Below, piece after piece: positions 44,528 through 59,500 of a stretch of 64,000 nt of DNA. The notes under the pieces are model-generated. The model saw only the letters and a program-made list of their open reading frames with translations. It had not been told where the DNA came from and did not search any database. The stretch is from assembly GCA_039566865.1 (NCBI GenBank), contig CM076959.1:16166501-16230500 (forward strand), given 5' to 3'. This stretch comes from Aurelia coerulea. Its lineage: Eukaryota > Cnidaria > Scyphozoa > Semaeostomeae > Ulmaridae. Position numbers and translations under genes: made by a program. How positions within the stretch are numbered: the first letter of the stretch is position 1; each line of letters opens with the position of its first letter.

Positions 44528-47500
44528 ATGGAAGATGAAAAGCAAATTGACCCCATAGGTGATGAAACAGAAATTAAAGGTGGTTCTGAATCAGAAGCAT
44601 CCATGGAATATGTTCGTGTTGACTGTGCCAATGAGACAGAAGAAGGTGATTTAGAAGAGGAAAAGCAAAATGAACCAAATGAATGCATTCCAGTTGAAGA
44701 TCGTGTTTCTGATGGTAAAAATTTAATCTTTAATGCTTTTGCAGGATTTTTGTACATATCATTTGAAGGTTATGGATATGCCTGTGGGAAAATACGAGGC
44801 CTGGTAATAGCCATGTACAGTAGAAGCCTCAATGGCCTTGTAGCCTTGTCCTATAGCCTGAAAAACCTTGCCATAACCTGGTAAATTGCTCGAAAAATGC
44901 TAATAAGTTTAACATAGGCGAGCACAAGGTTGATCTTAGCCTTGTGGAAACCTTTGCGTAAGACTGGCTGTAATTTGGAATTTTGCTGAATCTAGCCTTG
45001 TAAATTGTCTTCGAAGGTTAGGACAAGGTCATAACAAGGTCCCAATCCCTGCTACTAGGCTAAAACTTGGCCTGTACTTGTATCTTTGTACAAGTGGCTG
45101 TTATTCAAATAATGTCTTATCAAAAATTCTTTAGTTTTTGACTGTTCAATTTCTAGATAATTTGTATCTTGTAAAGTATAAACTCATTAAATAATGTAAT
45201 TCAGATTTTCACATATTGTGTTCTTTCAGTCAGTTTTAACAACAAAATAAAATCCCTATTTACTAGGATTTCAATTGTGGGATGAGATTTTATTTCAAGG
45301 CTGTGATGCCCCTCTTTATCTTATGCTTTGTCTTAAAGATTTCTACATAGAAATTGATGAGCAACTTGCTGCATTTTATTACCCAAGAGGACCATATTCA
45401 CAGCTTTTATGATCATTGTATAGAAATCTTAGACACATCCCTGTTCATTCCATTAATTGTTTCGTGTTTTCCTGCAGACATTGGTAACAGTGAAAATGCG
45501 GCACCTATCAGCCTTGACGCTATTTCATCTGCTGAAGTACCTATCGTTGTTAAATCTTCAGAGCAAGAAGTTATTAACATGCTTTTAGCACAACATGGAA
45601 TCCTCCCCAGTGGAACAGCCCTAGAAGTGCCTACTTTCACAGTTCAGCATAGCCCAACTAGCATCACATCAGATGGTAATCAAAGTGATGGTGCAAAGGG
45701 ACAGGTAAGGAACGAGAGAATAAGTTAATAGCTGCATTTAAAAGCAAGTATTATAAGACAATCAAGGTGACCTGAAACGAACATTTTTATTCATGCAATT
45801 TTAATTTTGATTTTAAATGTTTTTGGATACTTGCATTCTTAAGTAAATTTTGGCAACAGAATTAAAGTACTTTTGAAGTCCTTTTTGGTTTGCTCTGATA
45901 TCAACAAGAGATAAAACATTGGACAGTCTTTTTTTACCTCAATTTTGGGACATCTTTTTGAAAAACAAGTCAGTTTGGGTGTCTGGTTTCAGCTGTCGCA
46001 CAAGCTTGAACTTCAGTAGCTTCGAACTCCATGAATTCTTAGTGGATTCGCAAGATTCTGGCATCAAAAATTAATGTAAAATCTTAGGAATATGATTATT
46101 TAACCAGGAACCTCTGTACTTTTTATCCTTATTTTTTTATATTTAATCAAACACTTAACAAGTTTTCTGGGACACCCTGTATAGTGACAAAGAAATGGAA
46201 AACTGTTGAAGCTTTTTTCATATATACAAGCAAATCATAATTAACTACAAAACAATATACAACATACTTACTGTATATGCCATTCGTAACAGGAAAAGAC
46301 ACGTGGTCATCTATAGTTCCCACTGTGAATGGCATTTACATTTCTCTAACAATTCAGCAGTTAAAAAATGATAAAACAGGGAAAGGGGAGTCGTTGCGAC
46401 GGTATTATCATGTGCATGAAGAAACATGCGCAGGCATTATTTACGGCATTGTTATCCGAACCTCTTTGTCTTTTCAATGAATGAAATTGTAGCTTCAATT
46501 ATCATTCTGTTCGTTATGATATTCAGATCAGCATTTCCACATAAAGGTAAATCGCACATTTTTGAAGCTTACCATTTACATTTAGGACATGGGTCTCCCA
46601 ACAATGGTCAGAACAACTGCTTCTTCGCAGGAGACTTTGGAAGGAGAAAATGGTAAGTTCTATAGAATAAGCAAGCATTTTCATCCTTTCATCATTAAAT
46701 GGAACCCCAGACCTGTTTTTGTCCCTTGAAATGTCAGAGGAAGGAAGGAGAGAAGAAGAGAAGAACACAGAGAGGAAAACACTCTGTTCAGAAACCAAAC
46801 ATAACAACTACTATATCTACTTCTTGCATCACATAACTACTTTTGGAATCTGGGCTCTAGTCTATATATATACACATCATTATAGTACCCTCTTCCGCTT
46901 TGACTGTAAACCAAAAATAGCACCAACACACGACTAAACTTACTTCATCGATTCAATCTTATTTTCTCAACAACAGTCATGAATGGTTCTTATGTTCTGA
47001 TGACAGCATAAAAATTTGATCTATGTTGTATTGTTTTCAAAGACAATGTGTCCATGTAAGTAACTGCTTCGAGGGGGATATTTCGCAAACATGTGTTATT
47101 TTCCTATGTATTCACGTGACTCATGTGATCAGCTTTCTTGCGAATGCAAGGTTCAGTATTGGATGACTTCCCACGCAGTCTAAAGTCCAATATTTTTCAT
47201 GTGATCAGTTTGAAACAGACTCAGTCTGAACCAATCAAATCATCCACAAACTGCCTGCATGTCAGCATCTTGTCAGCAGTTTCAACGAGTGTGCATGCAA
47301 CTGATATTTATATGGGCACACTGCCTTTAAAGCACATATGTCACATTAGCAATTGGTTAATACAACAAACAAGGTTGGAGTGGAATTCCATTGTTTCGAG
47401 ACTTTTTATTTCTGTTTCATGAATTTTTATTGCAATGAAAATTCAACCTCGATCCTGTGCTTTGTAATAAACAATAGAGAGAATTGTATTGCATGAACCA

Positions 47501-50500
47501 ATCAGCTTCATGACATATGCCCTTTGAGAATATTTCCTGTGGCCTAAAAATCTTGCCAAAAATGTCCTAGGAACGACGTTCCCACACTTTATTGGTCTCT
47601 GCTGAGTATCATTTTCTTTCAGCAAGAACAGATGGAAGTCAATCAAATGAGCTACGTGAGCAAGTTGAGGCTCATAATGCTGCATATTTGTCATCCATAA
47701 CTTCACCTGAAATTGGTAATTATCATCCCTACTTATTCTTCTACTAGAACGTAAGCAGTTTACCATAAATCATTTTTCTACTTTTTGTCCAAATGGACTT
47801 ACCGGCTATTCATTGTTTGAAACATCGTTTGCGAAAAATCAAATAAGTTACGAAACTCGCTCATGATTTGAATGCGTGCGCTGTTTCTCTCGCAAATCAG
47901 TAAAGTAACATACCTGAAATCCTTTTCATCAATTTTCTCAAAGGCAGTCAAAACACGCCGTTAAATGTCATGCAGTGTTTGGCATACAATTTTATTTCTG
48001 CTGCGGTGCCTAGTGTCAATCGGGAGCAGTTTGTATTTTGATTATACCTACCCTCGGCTGAATTAATAGATTGTTTTGGAATAAAAGTAAAATTAGTTTC
48101 TGTAAATCTCTTTTTTGTGATTAAGATTTAAATTCTATGATATCGTATATCACCCCATGTTGTTTTCAACAACAACTAAATTAAGGAAGTTCATTGGTCG
48201 AAAAAACAGTCTTGTGAAAAGCAGTATTCAATTGATATTGTTCCATTTCAGTTACGACATTTGTGGCTGAGGATGGGCAAGGTGGCCACATCATTATATC
48301 TGGTGCTCCAGAATACCAAGACAACAGCGTGGTAGCAATATCAGGACAACAAGTGTCAACTGTAGCAGAAGGACAATTAATGACCATTGCTAGTGGTGAC
48401 AATGCACCTGTCTCCATTGCAGGTAATTGTTAGGGAGATGAGATACGGTTTGTCCAAGGAAACCTATGTGTCCCCCCGTGCAGTAGGTTAATTCTCATGC
48501 GCAGTAGCATTTTGGGCTGGAACTCTGATGAGCGCATGAGCATTAACCTACTGCACGGGGGGACACATAAGTTTCCTCGGACAAACCGTATCTCATCTCC
48601 CCATGCGTTCATACAACCGTTGCTATTTGGCAACTCTATATACGTATAGGACCAATTATTTCTCTATAATTCAAGGGATCCATGTCGGACCGGATTCCGG
48701 TCAGCCGTTTTATCAAGCAGCCTCAGTTCTGCTCAGCGATCAGGCTTTCGTTTTACGTTCCTTTTAATTTTTATGTTTCTCTTACGTTTAATTCCTTAGT
48801 TAATTGCAAGTGTCACTCATTGTGGGAACTCGCTGACTACGTGTCCTTTTCTGCAAAGTTTCAATATCTTTTAATCTTTTAAAACTGTTGGGGAGACGAG
48901 ATACGGTTTGTCCGAGGAAACGTATGTGTCCCCTGTGCAGTAGGTTAATGCTTATGCGCAGTAGCGTTTTGGGTTGAACCTGACGGGCGCATGAGCATTA
49001 ACCTACTGCACGGGGGACGCATAAGTTTCCTCGGAAAAACCGTATCTCATCTCCCCAAAAATATCTACATCACATCATGCATAGTCTTGGCAGTCATACG
49101 TCACTTGTATAATTTTGTAGCACTGGAAAGCTTTAGTTCCGATCATGTTCACATGGCTTCTGGTGCTGACGACGAAGGTGCAGGAACTGCCACGTCATAT
49201 TATGTACTTGAAGATCATGTTGCTATGGTTGATGGGCAAAGTCACATGGATGGAAATGATCAGGTATCAGTACTTTTTTGTCAGCTGAAAGTCACTTCAC
49301 GCCACTTCTGTCTTTTCCAAACTTGTTATATATTGTTTTGTGTATCTTATAAAGTGTACTGTTGAAGAGGGCCTAACCATTCGAAGAAAACAGGCATCAA
49401 TTTGGTCTTTTGCGCTTTTTATTCTTTATTTCAGTGCTGACTATATACACAAATTATTATATACATTATATACACAAAATATTGTGCGCGTCAGTCCAAT
49501 GAGCTACACCTACCTTCAGCTAAGACTAACAGCATGAAGAGAACATTTCAGTAAATGGGACCTGCCGACTCTAATTCTCTGCCTACCAGTACTAAGTTTG
49601 CAACAAATAGCAATAGATTTTTAGCACATGTTAATTCCTTATTTTGACACTTTTTTCATACCGACAATTCTTTTTTCTTAACTCAAAGTTATCAGTTTTT
49701 TTTCTATTAATTTGCGCGTAATAATCTCCTTATTTGTAACTTAATTTTTTGAAGAAATTTTAATGCCTTAGATTGTAAATTTAGGTAGCACTATGAAAAA
49801 CCATGTAAATGGATAGTGTGTTATTATCATATCATATCATATCGTCGTTAGGCTTCCAAGCGGTCGGATATGTGGCACATTTTGTCGTATTCTTTTTGGC
49901 TCTGTCAAACAAAGAGATTGGAAGACGCCTTGGTTGCCACTCAACTCGGATATAATGGAATAAAGAACTGTAAGGACGTTTTCTTATGAAATTCAAACGA
50001 CGAAAGTACCGTGTCCTCAATGGGACAGTTCGATTGCTCTTCCATTTTCAGATTGCGTCTTTTTGGACCTGAGATTCTCTCTATTGATTCTGCCTTTTCA
50101 GATTTCTTTTTCTTTATTCAATGAAAACAATTGAAACAAAGAACAATATTTATAAACTACGTGCCATCTATTGCGGGAAAGGACATATTGTCAGCGAGTT
50201 CCTACTATGAATGACACTTACTATTTCAAATATATCAAATAAATTTGACTAATACACACGTACACATAGAGACTTACATACACACAGATACATTCACAAA
50301 CAGTACACATGAACAGATACAGTCACTAACATGTCAAGCACGAATTCTTTGTTTCCAGAGGATGCTAAGTTTCGTAATCTACAAGATCAAAACGCTTGGT
50401 TGATTTAATATACTTTATTGTAGCTTCAAGAGGAACTTCTGATTTTCAAACGCAAAATGCACAATACCGGGTGAGCCAGAAAAAAGTTCCCACTTTCGAC

Positions 50501-53500
50501 AGGCCACGATAAATCATACACTGGACCAATTTGAAATATTTTTTATTTAATCCTTTGTCAATATCCAATATTATTCTTGGTTATTTTTTGTTGATTTTTC
50601 AGATGCCTACTTATTGATATATTTACGATTTCTTGAAATTTTTTTGCCAGCGGACAGCCCAAAAAGATCGAAAAACAGTGATCAAATTTTCCAAAGACTG
50701 AACTTGGCAGAATGAAGGAAGTGCTTCTCAAAATGACAAGGGAATCTGAAATGGATTGTGTCGCATGAAATGTCGTTTAATGATTGCACAACATTAGTAT
50801 CACTTTTATCAGCACAAAGACTTTCAGTTTTTTACCATTTCTTTGAAAGGATACTTACTGGCTATTGTACATTGTAGTTTGTGCATGTAGGGAATTAGAA
50901 ATATTTCCAACAAACGTGTGGATTCAGCTAATTTTGATGTGAAGTGAAGACCTACTACCTAATTCCCTACAGGCACAAATTACAGTAGCTAGCAAGTATC
51001 ATTTCAAAGAAATGATAAAAACTGAACGTCTTTGTATTGATAAAAGTGATACTAATGTTGTGCAATCATTAAACGACCGCTCGTGCGACATAATCCATTG
51101 AAATTCCCTTGTCATTTCGAGAAGCACTTCCTTCATTCTGCCAAGTTCAGTCTTTGGAAAATTTGATCACTGTTTTTCGATCTTTTTGGGCTGTCCGCTG
51201 GCAAAGAAATTTCAAGAAATCGTAGATAGATCAATAAGTAGGCAAATGAAAAATTAACAAAAAATAACCAAGAATAATATTGGATATTGACAAATGATTA
51301 AATCAAAAATATTTCAAATTGGTCCAGTGTTTGATTTATCGTGGCCTGTCGAAAGTGGGAACTTTTTTCTGGCTCACCCGGTATGTTTTCTCTAAAGTTT
51401 ACCTCTTTTTGATTTCTTGGTTGAAACTCCCATTCATATTTTTCTCTTTGCAATATTGTAAAACTTAGCAGACCCTGATAACTTGCCTGTATGCCTTGTA
51501 CTGGCAGGAACTGGCAGGAACTGGAGAAGAAGACAATGAACACTTTCTCCTGCACTGCCCACAGTTTGACTTGATGCGCGCAGATCTCTTTGGTCAGCTT
51601 TCAGAAATCCCTGCTCTGGACATTAATGATATGGACACAACAGCCTTGTGCGCTCTCCTTTATATGGCAGTTCACACTTGAATATAATCACCAATCGACT
51701 GATCATTGATGCCACTATATTATACATTAAGGCAACTCAACGCTTTTAGTGAATCTCCAACGTGCGTTGCAGCAGCTACCCCCTTTTCCTTTTGTTGTGT
51801 TATGTTTACTTTGTAATGGCTAGTTTATTGGAAGTGTCTCTCATAGTGGGGACACGATTACATTGGGTCTTTTCCCGCTATGAGGGGCACAGTTAAATGT
51901 AGATGGTCGTTGTAGTTTAGTTATTTTTAAGTTGATATATATATAATATAGAAAAAAACGTGAGACAGGGGTGGAAAAAATATTTAAATTTCTGGGACCA
52001 ACAAATTCTTGGAAAAAGTTTCTGTGACAGCTAGTTGCTCCAACAAAGAATCCATTCCTTGTTGACAGCATGATAAAAATACGTTTGGAAGGATTTTGAA
52101 TATTTTTTCTACTTCCCAGGTTGCAAACAGTTTTTAGAAAATTAATTTACCTAAAGATAGCTTAAATTGATCGAAGAGCATTCCACAAATTTACTAAAGA
52201 GTTTGTTTGAAAATGCAAAAGGGAAAATTTAAGATTTTCATACAAAATCACATCATCAATTCCTCCTCCTTCCTTGCTGCTTTTTCTTTCTGGAGACCTG
52301 AAAAATTTCTGGGACCATTGGTGCTGTGGTCCGCTATTTTTTCCACCCCTGCGTGAGTAAGTTGTTGGACACTGTCTGTCTTGTGCCTTGCATTCCTTGT
52401 AATATCATCCTCTGCTCTTTTTAGGAAGTATCAAAGAAAATCTACCAATGTACGATGGATGGTTGCGGAAAGCAATTCTCTACGCCTTATCGCTTAAAAG
52501 CTCATGGTCGATCTCATACTGGACAAACATTCTCTTGTGATGAGGATGGATGTCATAAGACGTTTATTACCCCCAGTGATCTCAACAAACATTCAAGGAC
52601 TCATAGTGGAGATAAGCCTTTCTTTTGTGATTACGACAATTGTGGAAAAGTTTATTCAACAGCTCATCATTTGAAAGTAAGTGTTTGATAGATTATTTTT
52701 GTGAAAGGAAGTTACATGTTGTTGTTGTTGTTCACTTATTTTATATCGATTATGTACATCTAGCTTACTATATACAATTTTATATGTACAAGCAAACTAA
52801 TCCAAATCGATAAAAAACCAAAAAGATAAATTTATTGTATTATTAAGATAAATGTACATGCATAGATATTTTTACAGTGTTTTACTAATTAATGAGAATA
52901 CACGAAAACTAAGTTTCGAAGACATACTGGCAAGTATTGCATTTACAGTTTGGGCCATTCCACATTTTTGTCTGTGAGACTGATTTCATCAATTTTCTGA
53001 TTCGGATCTCTCAAGTAAACAATCTTATTCTTGGGTAAGAAAGAAATGAGGAAACTGGATCCTTTTGCCTTGAAACAAGATCGATCCTTTGCACATTGAT
53101 TTTGACTAAATGCATAAGTTTACATGTTTGGCGTGAAGGGCTGTCCCCCTGGTTTGCACCTGTGTAGTATCGGACGTATTGTTCTTTGGGTATATGTAGT
53201 CGCCCTTGCACATATCCCCTCATTCTTAGACAGTCGTTGTGTAGAAAGCTGAACACCGGTCTATCCGAATAAAGTAACTAACAGGCGGGCCGTGGAATCT
53301 GAGTAAAATAACTAACAGGCGGGCTGTGGTATGCGGCTGATCTTCAAAACTAAAATTTTAATCTATCAATCAAAGGTTAACTTAGATAAGGAAATTTTGC
53401 TTAGTAAAATCACTTATCTTTAAAAATTAGAAAAATGCCTGTAAGGGGTTTGTATGACAATCGAGATTTCCACATTCCACTCTGGCCCATTATTTATCTG

Positions 53501-56500
53501 GCAGTGAAATTTCAATTCAATTCAATGGTGAATTCATTTCAAATAGTCAGTTCAATACAATTGACTTCCAAAAAAAATTTTCCTTTTTCGCTGAAATTTC
53601 CTGCAGCTTGATATTTGGTTTTTTTATATTTGATATTTTGATATTTGGTTCTATCAAGGAGGGTTGCCCCTCAGCCGGAGCTGTTTTACAAGGGGCCCTC
53701 CATTTAAAAACATTACTTACAATATAAAATTACCAAAGAATAGATTAAATACAATATAAAGACCATAATTTTAAAAGCATAATAATAATTTCTAAAGTTT
53801 AAGAGAAAAGAAAAAGAAAAACTAAATCCTAAATAGAGTGTTTAAAACTATTTAGGGAAGAGGCCTGTTTGGTATCGGCAGGGAGGTCATTCCACATTTT
53901 TGCCCATCACTTGACTTTTTCTTGGGCAGTCGTAAATCTGTCTCTGTATTGCGCAGGACATACGAAGAGCATTTAACGTTTCAGGGGAATAGGTCACACA
54001 GGTATTTCGGAGCCAGTTCATGCAGGGACTTGAAAACCATTGTTCACCAGCTATGAGTTCTTCAATGGTCTTCCAACCCAGCCTGTCAATAGGCTTGAGA
54101 AACATAGTCCAATAATCACTGCTCTTAGTATGAAGATCTAACTGTCCTCTTCCTTCCAAGGTGCACAAAAGATCGCATACTGGAGATAAACCTTTCATTT
54201 GTGAATGGGAAACTTGCGGAAAATCATTTAGTACCGGTTACGGTCTCAAAAGTCATTACCGGACACATACTGGAGAACGCCCGTATAAATGCCCGGAAGA
54301 TACCTGCGACAAAGCTTTTAAGACATCTGGTGATTTGCAGAAACATGTCCGAACGCATACAGGTAGGCCTTTCCATTTATTTGTATCAAGACCGCTTTAT
54401 ATGATGAGACTTTTTACAGTTACTAATGACGAAAGGTTTGTGGATAAATTCCTTGCCAAGCCTTAAAGGGAGTACGAAGACCAGCAGCCTTTGCCATCAT
54501 TTATTTTTGTTTTTTGTGAATTTCGTACAGTCAGTTATTCTGGAAGCTGTGCCGAGCCAGTCCCTGACTCCGCGCAAAGTATGCAGGACAACAAGGACAG
54601 ATTTTGTAAGACAATAGCATGAGTTGCTTTTGTTGACACCTGAATTCAAAGCGATTTGCGACTGCAGACAAAGGAAGTTCCCTCAACCAGTAATTCAAAG
54701 GAAACAAAGCCGCAAATGTTGCCCTGAAACCCAAGTATCTAGCGCGATCGTTGTGCAGTCCAGAAATTATTTTTAATCGCAAATATGAGTATCTATCGAA
54801 AGAAGAAGAATATATCTGCACATCTACCACGGGCATGTTATTTGTTTTTTCAGAAGCTGAGCAGTAAGTATTTTAATAACATCCACAAAGATAAGAGAAT
54901 TGAATCGCCTCCCAATTGACTTTTGAACCAAATAAATAAAGTGCCCGAGGTAGATATGGAGATATATCCTTCTTCTTTTGATATATGCTCGTATTTACAC
55001 TTAAAACAACTTCTAGAATGCACAACAGGCGAGCTAGCTACCTGGGTTTCAGAGAAACTTTTGCGGCTTTGCTAGTTTTGAATTACTGGTTGAGGGAATT
55101 TCCTTTGTCTGCGATCGCAAATCGCTTTGAATTTAGGTGTCAACAAAAGCAGCTCATGCTATTGTCTTACAAAATCTGTCATTGTTATGCAGGATTTCGT
55201 ACTCTCAAGCAGCAAAATTTTGCCACAAAAGTTTACTGCGAATATGCTATCTTAACGACAGCGAAATTTTGAAATTTGTATGCAAGCTTTCGAAATGTTT
55301 TTGCAGAAATTAATTACCTACTAACAGCCAAATAAGATTCTTCTCATATCTTGTTGTATTAAAAATTTTCATGTTGGAATACAAGAGTTCTACCAAAGAG
55401 CTCTGTCAGATTATCACCTCTTCAACCCAAATGAACGGGGTTGAAAGTTAGATATGCCAATTGCCTAATTTGCATATGATAACAAAAGGAATTGCTCTCC
55501 ATAGACCATTGAACAAAAGGACAATAGGTAGTGCGTGGTCTTCTTTCGTTATGTCTATAAACTAGATCACTATGTCTCCATTCCTATAATTTAAACTAGG
55601 TGCAAAGAACGTTATCTTTTGTGTTTATGAATACGTTTTGAAAGCTGAAGGGACACGTTATAAATCCTTTTCAACAGTCACAATATACACTGATAATTGT
55701 GGATTATTTTATACGTAGATAACCAATTGCCTGGTTATCAGATTTCGGCAGCCTTCATCACTTGATAAGAACTTACTAGGCTTCAATAAAGCTTAGTTTA
55801 CCTATCTTCATGAAAAAAATACCGTTTTCTTGGATTGCGTGATATCTTGATGTAGACAAGGCCAAAATACTCAACCATGCATTTATTCTCTCAAACTTAA
55901 ACTACTTTTTTTTCATTCTAAAATTATGTTTTTATTTAAATTTATCTAAGTGTTTAAAACTACTGCCCGTTAATTTGGATGTTTTGTGGGAAGACTGCAA
56001 ATAACACAATCAACTGTTTGCACAAACGTGCACTGAGAGCTCTATAGGGACTATGATGCATCGTTTGAAGATCTCTTGAGAAGGTCGGGTGAGCTGATAA
56101 TCCACTGCAAAAATTTGCATAAACTAATACTTGAAATGTGCCATGTGCAAAGAAAAAGATAAAGCGCTGTGATTTTCTATATATACATAATTCTGTCAAA
56201 TTTATGATAAGTTTTGAACATTACCAGACAGAGCTTCCTTGGGCAATATTTCCATATCTTAGTTTGTCTTTCCACTGAAATATGTGTGATTTGTGGAAAT
56301 TTCTCCAACGTACTTCACAGAAATTATTCAATAGTTTTTGACACAGCCAGTAGTTGATGTTTATCGATGAATCAAATATTTACGTTTTCTTCCATAGGTG
56401 AACGACCCTTTAACTGCCCCTACGAAGGCTGTACGCGATCATTCACGACATCAAACATACGTAAAGTTCATATGAGGACGCATACTGGAGAGCGACCATA

Positions 56501-59500
56501 TGTTTGTGAAATAGAAGGATGCAGCAGATCATTTGCAAGTGCTACCAATTACAAGAACCACTCTAGGATACATACAGGTAGGAAGCTACTGCTGGTTACC
56601 CAATAACAAGCATCCCCGTACATACCAGGTAAGTAAGGGCCAATTTATACGTCGTGCTTAACTCGCACCGAATCAAATATGATGTTTCGAAATTTTCTAA
56701 GTGTCAATTAAGTTCAAGATAAGCACGACGCATAAATTGAATTCGGAATTAAGCTCGAATCAAATGTAAAGCACGACATAAGCTCGTCGTTGCCAGTCGC
56801 ACTACGCGACCATAGCGTGACTTGGATTTAAACGTCGCGCTTCTGATGAATCAAATCGAGTTGATCTGTTTCCCTTGAAATTTGAAATATGACGTTACAA
56901 TGAAAAAGCCTCGTATCCGAATGAGCACCAAAAAGAGGTAGCTTTGAAATTGCCGGAATGAGTTAGCGCGTCTGAAGTGCGACGTTTAAATCAAATCAAG
57001 TTTTCATGACGCGCTTATCTTGTGCTTTCGTCGATCTAAATCCTAATTGATTCGATGCGAGTTAAGCACGACGTATAAATTGGCCCTAAAAAAGGTCTGG
57101 CGTTTGAAAGACTACTGCTCCCTGAACATATACGCAATGATATTTTGCAATGCCTAGTTGAATAGCTAACATGTGCAATAACTTTTAGAATCTTTCCTGG
57201 CTGAAATCGGTCGCTCCGTTAAGATTTTACAAGGGATTTTCTGAAAAATGTCCCGTCGAGAAACCTTGAAAAACGTGCTCAAATCATGAGCAAGTTTCCC
57301 TAGTGTGCTTTTACAGCAATGACTTGAGAACGCTTTAGCGCTTGCTATCCTCTCCGGGGAATGAAAAAATCGTCCCCCTTGTATGAATAACTTATTCAGG
57401 GAGATTCCATTCTCCCAAGAGGTCAAAATGCATGTGAGTGTCATTATTGCTAGGAAGGAAAACAAAGGGAAATTTTGTTTTTCAGTTTCCTTCGTTTTTG
57501 CAGGTTTTCGAAAAGGGCGTTTTGTAGAAAATCTCTCATATCGATGGGAAGGAATTGCCGATTAAAGCCGGGTAAATTACTGAACAAATCTGGAATAAAA
57601 CAAGTCAGTTTTCAATATTATTGCTTTGATATTGAGAGAGCAGCATTTTTGACTCACCCGGTATTTATTTTTGAAAAGTTTCCTGTACTCCTTTCGTGGA
57701 GCTTACTCCAACAGCCCTTCCCTTAGAAAGTCACTGTTTAATGTCCCTCTTTCGTAATTACATGGTGGTTTGGGGTAGCTTACAACCAAGTAAGTAATTT
57801 TGCCAGCCATATTAGTTGGGTGTAAAGTCTAAACTCATCGTTAATTTGCAATTATTTGGTTGCAAGCTACCTTAACTTGGAGCTTAACTTATCATCTGTT
57901 TTATGTTTCGTTTCCTTCGTTGTTTTCTTTGCATATTGTTCTTGTATTGTCCTCGTTTTGTTTCATGTAATGGCAATGTGGTAGTCGTGCCACTTCGCTC
58001 CTCTTGCTATCGTCCCTGTAGTGTCGTATAGTTGTAATTAGAAAGTATGGTAAGATGTAGAATGTATTGTAATTTTTTATCTGAATATCAAAAAAGTCAA
58101 TTTAGTTATTGTCAGTGGGTGAGAGTAATGGAGGGAATCCTTTACATTAAAGAGGCTCCGTCTCCAAATTTCGGTCAAAACGGTGATTTTGAAGTTTTTT
58201 GATGGGCAACATCACACAGACGTTTACCTGTTCTTTCGAAAATGAAAGCATCATTTTGGCGATAATCTTTGTATTTTACAGAGGAAAAAACCAACCATTC
58301 ATATCTTTTACGATTGCTTGGATATAAATGGATTTTTAACGAGCACTTTTTGGTGGCTTGGGTGAAACCACCAAATAAACTGTAGAAAACAATGGAGAAC
58401 AATTATTATTATTATTAACAATTTCTTTTACGTTGGCAAGATAAAAAAAAATATATATAGCTAATAAGCTAATTAACGCCAACAAATAAGTTAAAACTTA
58501 ATTTACAATTTTCTACTTTAAAACCTACAAAAACCCTAAATCTTTAATGAAAACTTTGCACAATCTGCAGATGCAAGTATTTCCATGCCATAATTTTATT
58601 TTTCGCTTGAATTCAAATAATGTGTTGGAATTTTAATTTCCTTTGGCAACGAGGACCACAAAAGGTGACCTCTGTACTGAATATTTTCTATTCCGTATGT
58701 TGTTGTCTTTATATTCGGCAACTGCAAATGATTCTCACTTCTCAAACTGTAGTGAATATTTCTCTCAGTAAAAATGTTTTTCATAAATGTTGGATTCAGA
58801 TTGTTTTTTGTTTTGAATATTTCAAGCATTAGCAATTGCAGATTGTGCTGATGAATGGTAACATATTTTTTCTTCAACTTTTCTAGCTCTGATATACTAT
58901 CTCTGCATACCAATCGCAGTGCTCTTTCATGAATGCGATTTAATTTTGAATTAGTTGCCCTATCATTAAACATCCATACAAGTGGGCAATAATTGAATTG
59001 TGCCCTGATGAAGGAATTCATTGAAATTTCTGATTTGATAGGATCAATGTAATTAGACAAGCGAGCCAGTGCGTGAAGCTTTTGGTTGGCCTTTTTATAT
59101 AAATCTTCAACATGTTTTTTGAGACTTAATTTCTTATCAAAAGTCACACCTAGCAGCTTTTCATAATCACTTTCCTTAATTCTTGAATTTCCAATTGTGA
59201 CCGTTGTTTCGGTGCTTTTATCACCAAATATCATCAGGTGGCACTTATCATTATTTAGCTTCAAAAAGTTGTCAGAAAACCATTTTACTATCACAGAGCT
59301 GTCTGCTTCTAATTGTCTAACAATAGTATCAAGATCCGCATGGCATGCAAAGATTGTGGTATCATCAGCATAGTTACAATGGACGCGTGCGGTGTTTACA
59401 GATATGTTTACAGTTTGGCAACGGAGCCCCTTTGATGCTTTTTCTACGAGACCTTTCGTTGAATAGTATTTCAGGCTTTTCCACCCCTCTCCTCTGTTAG

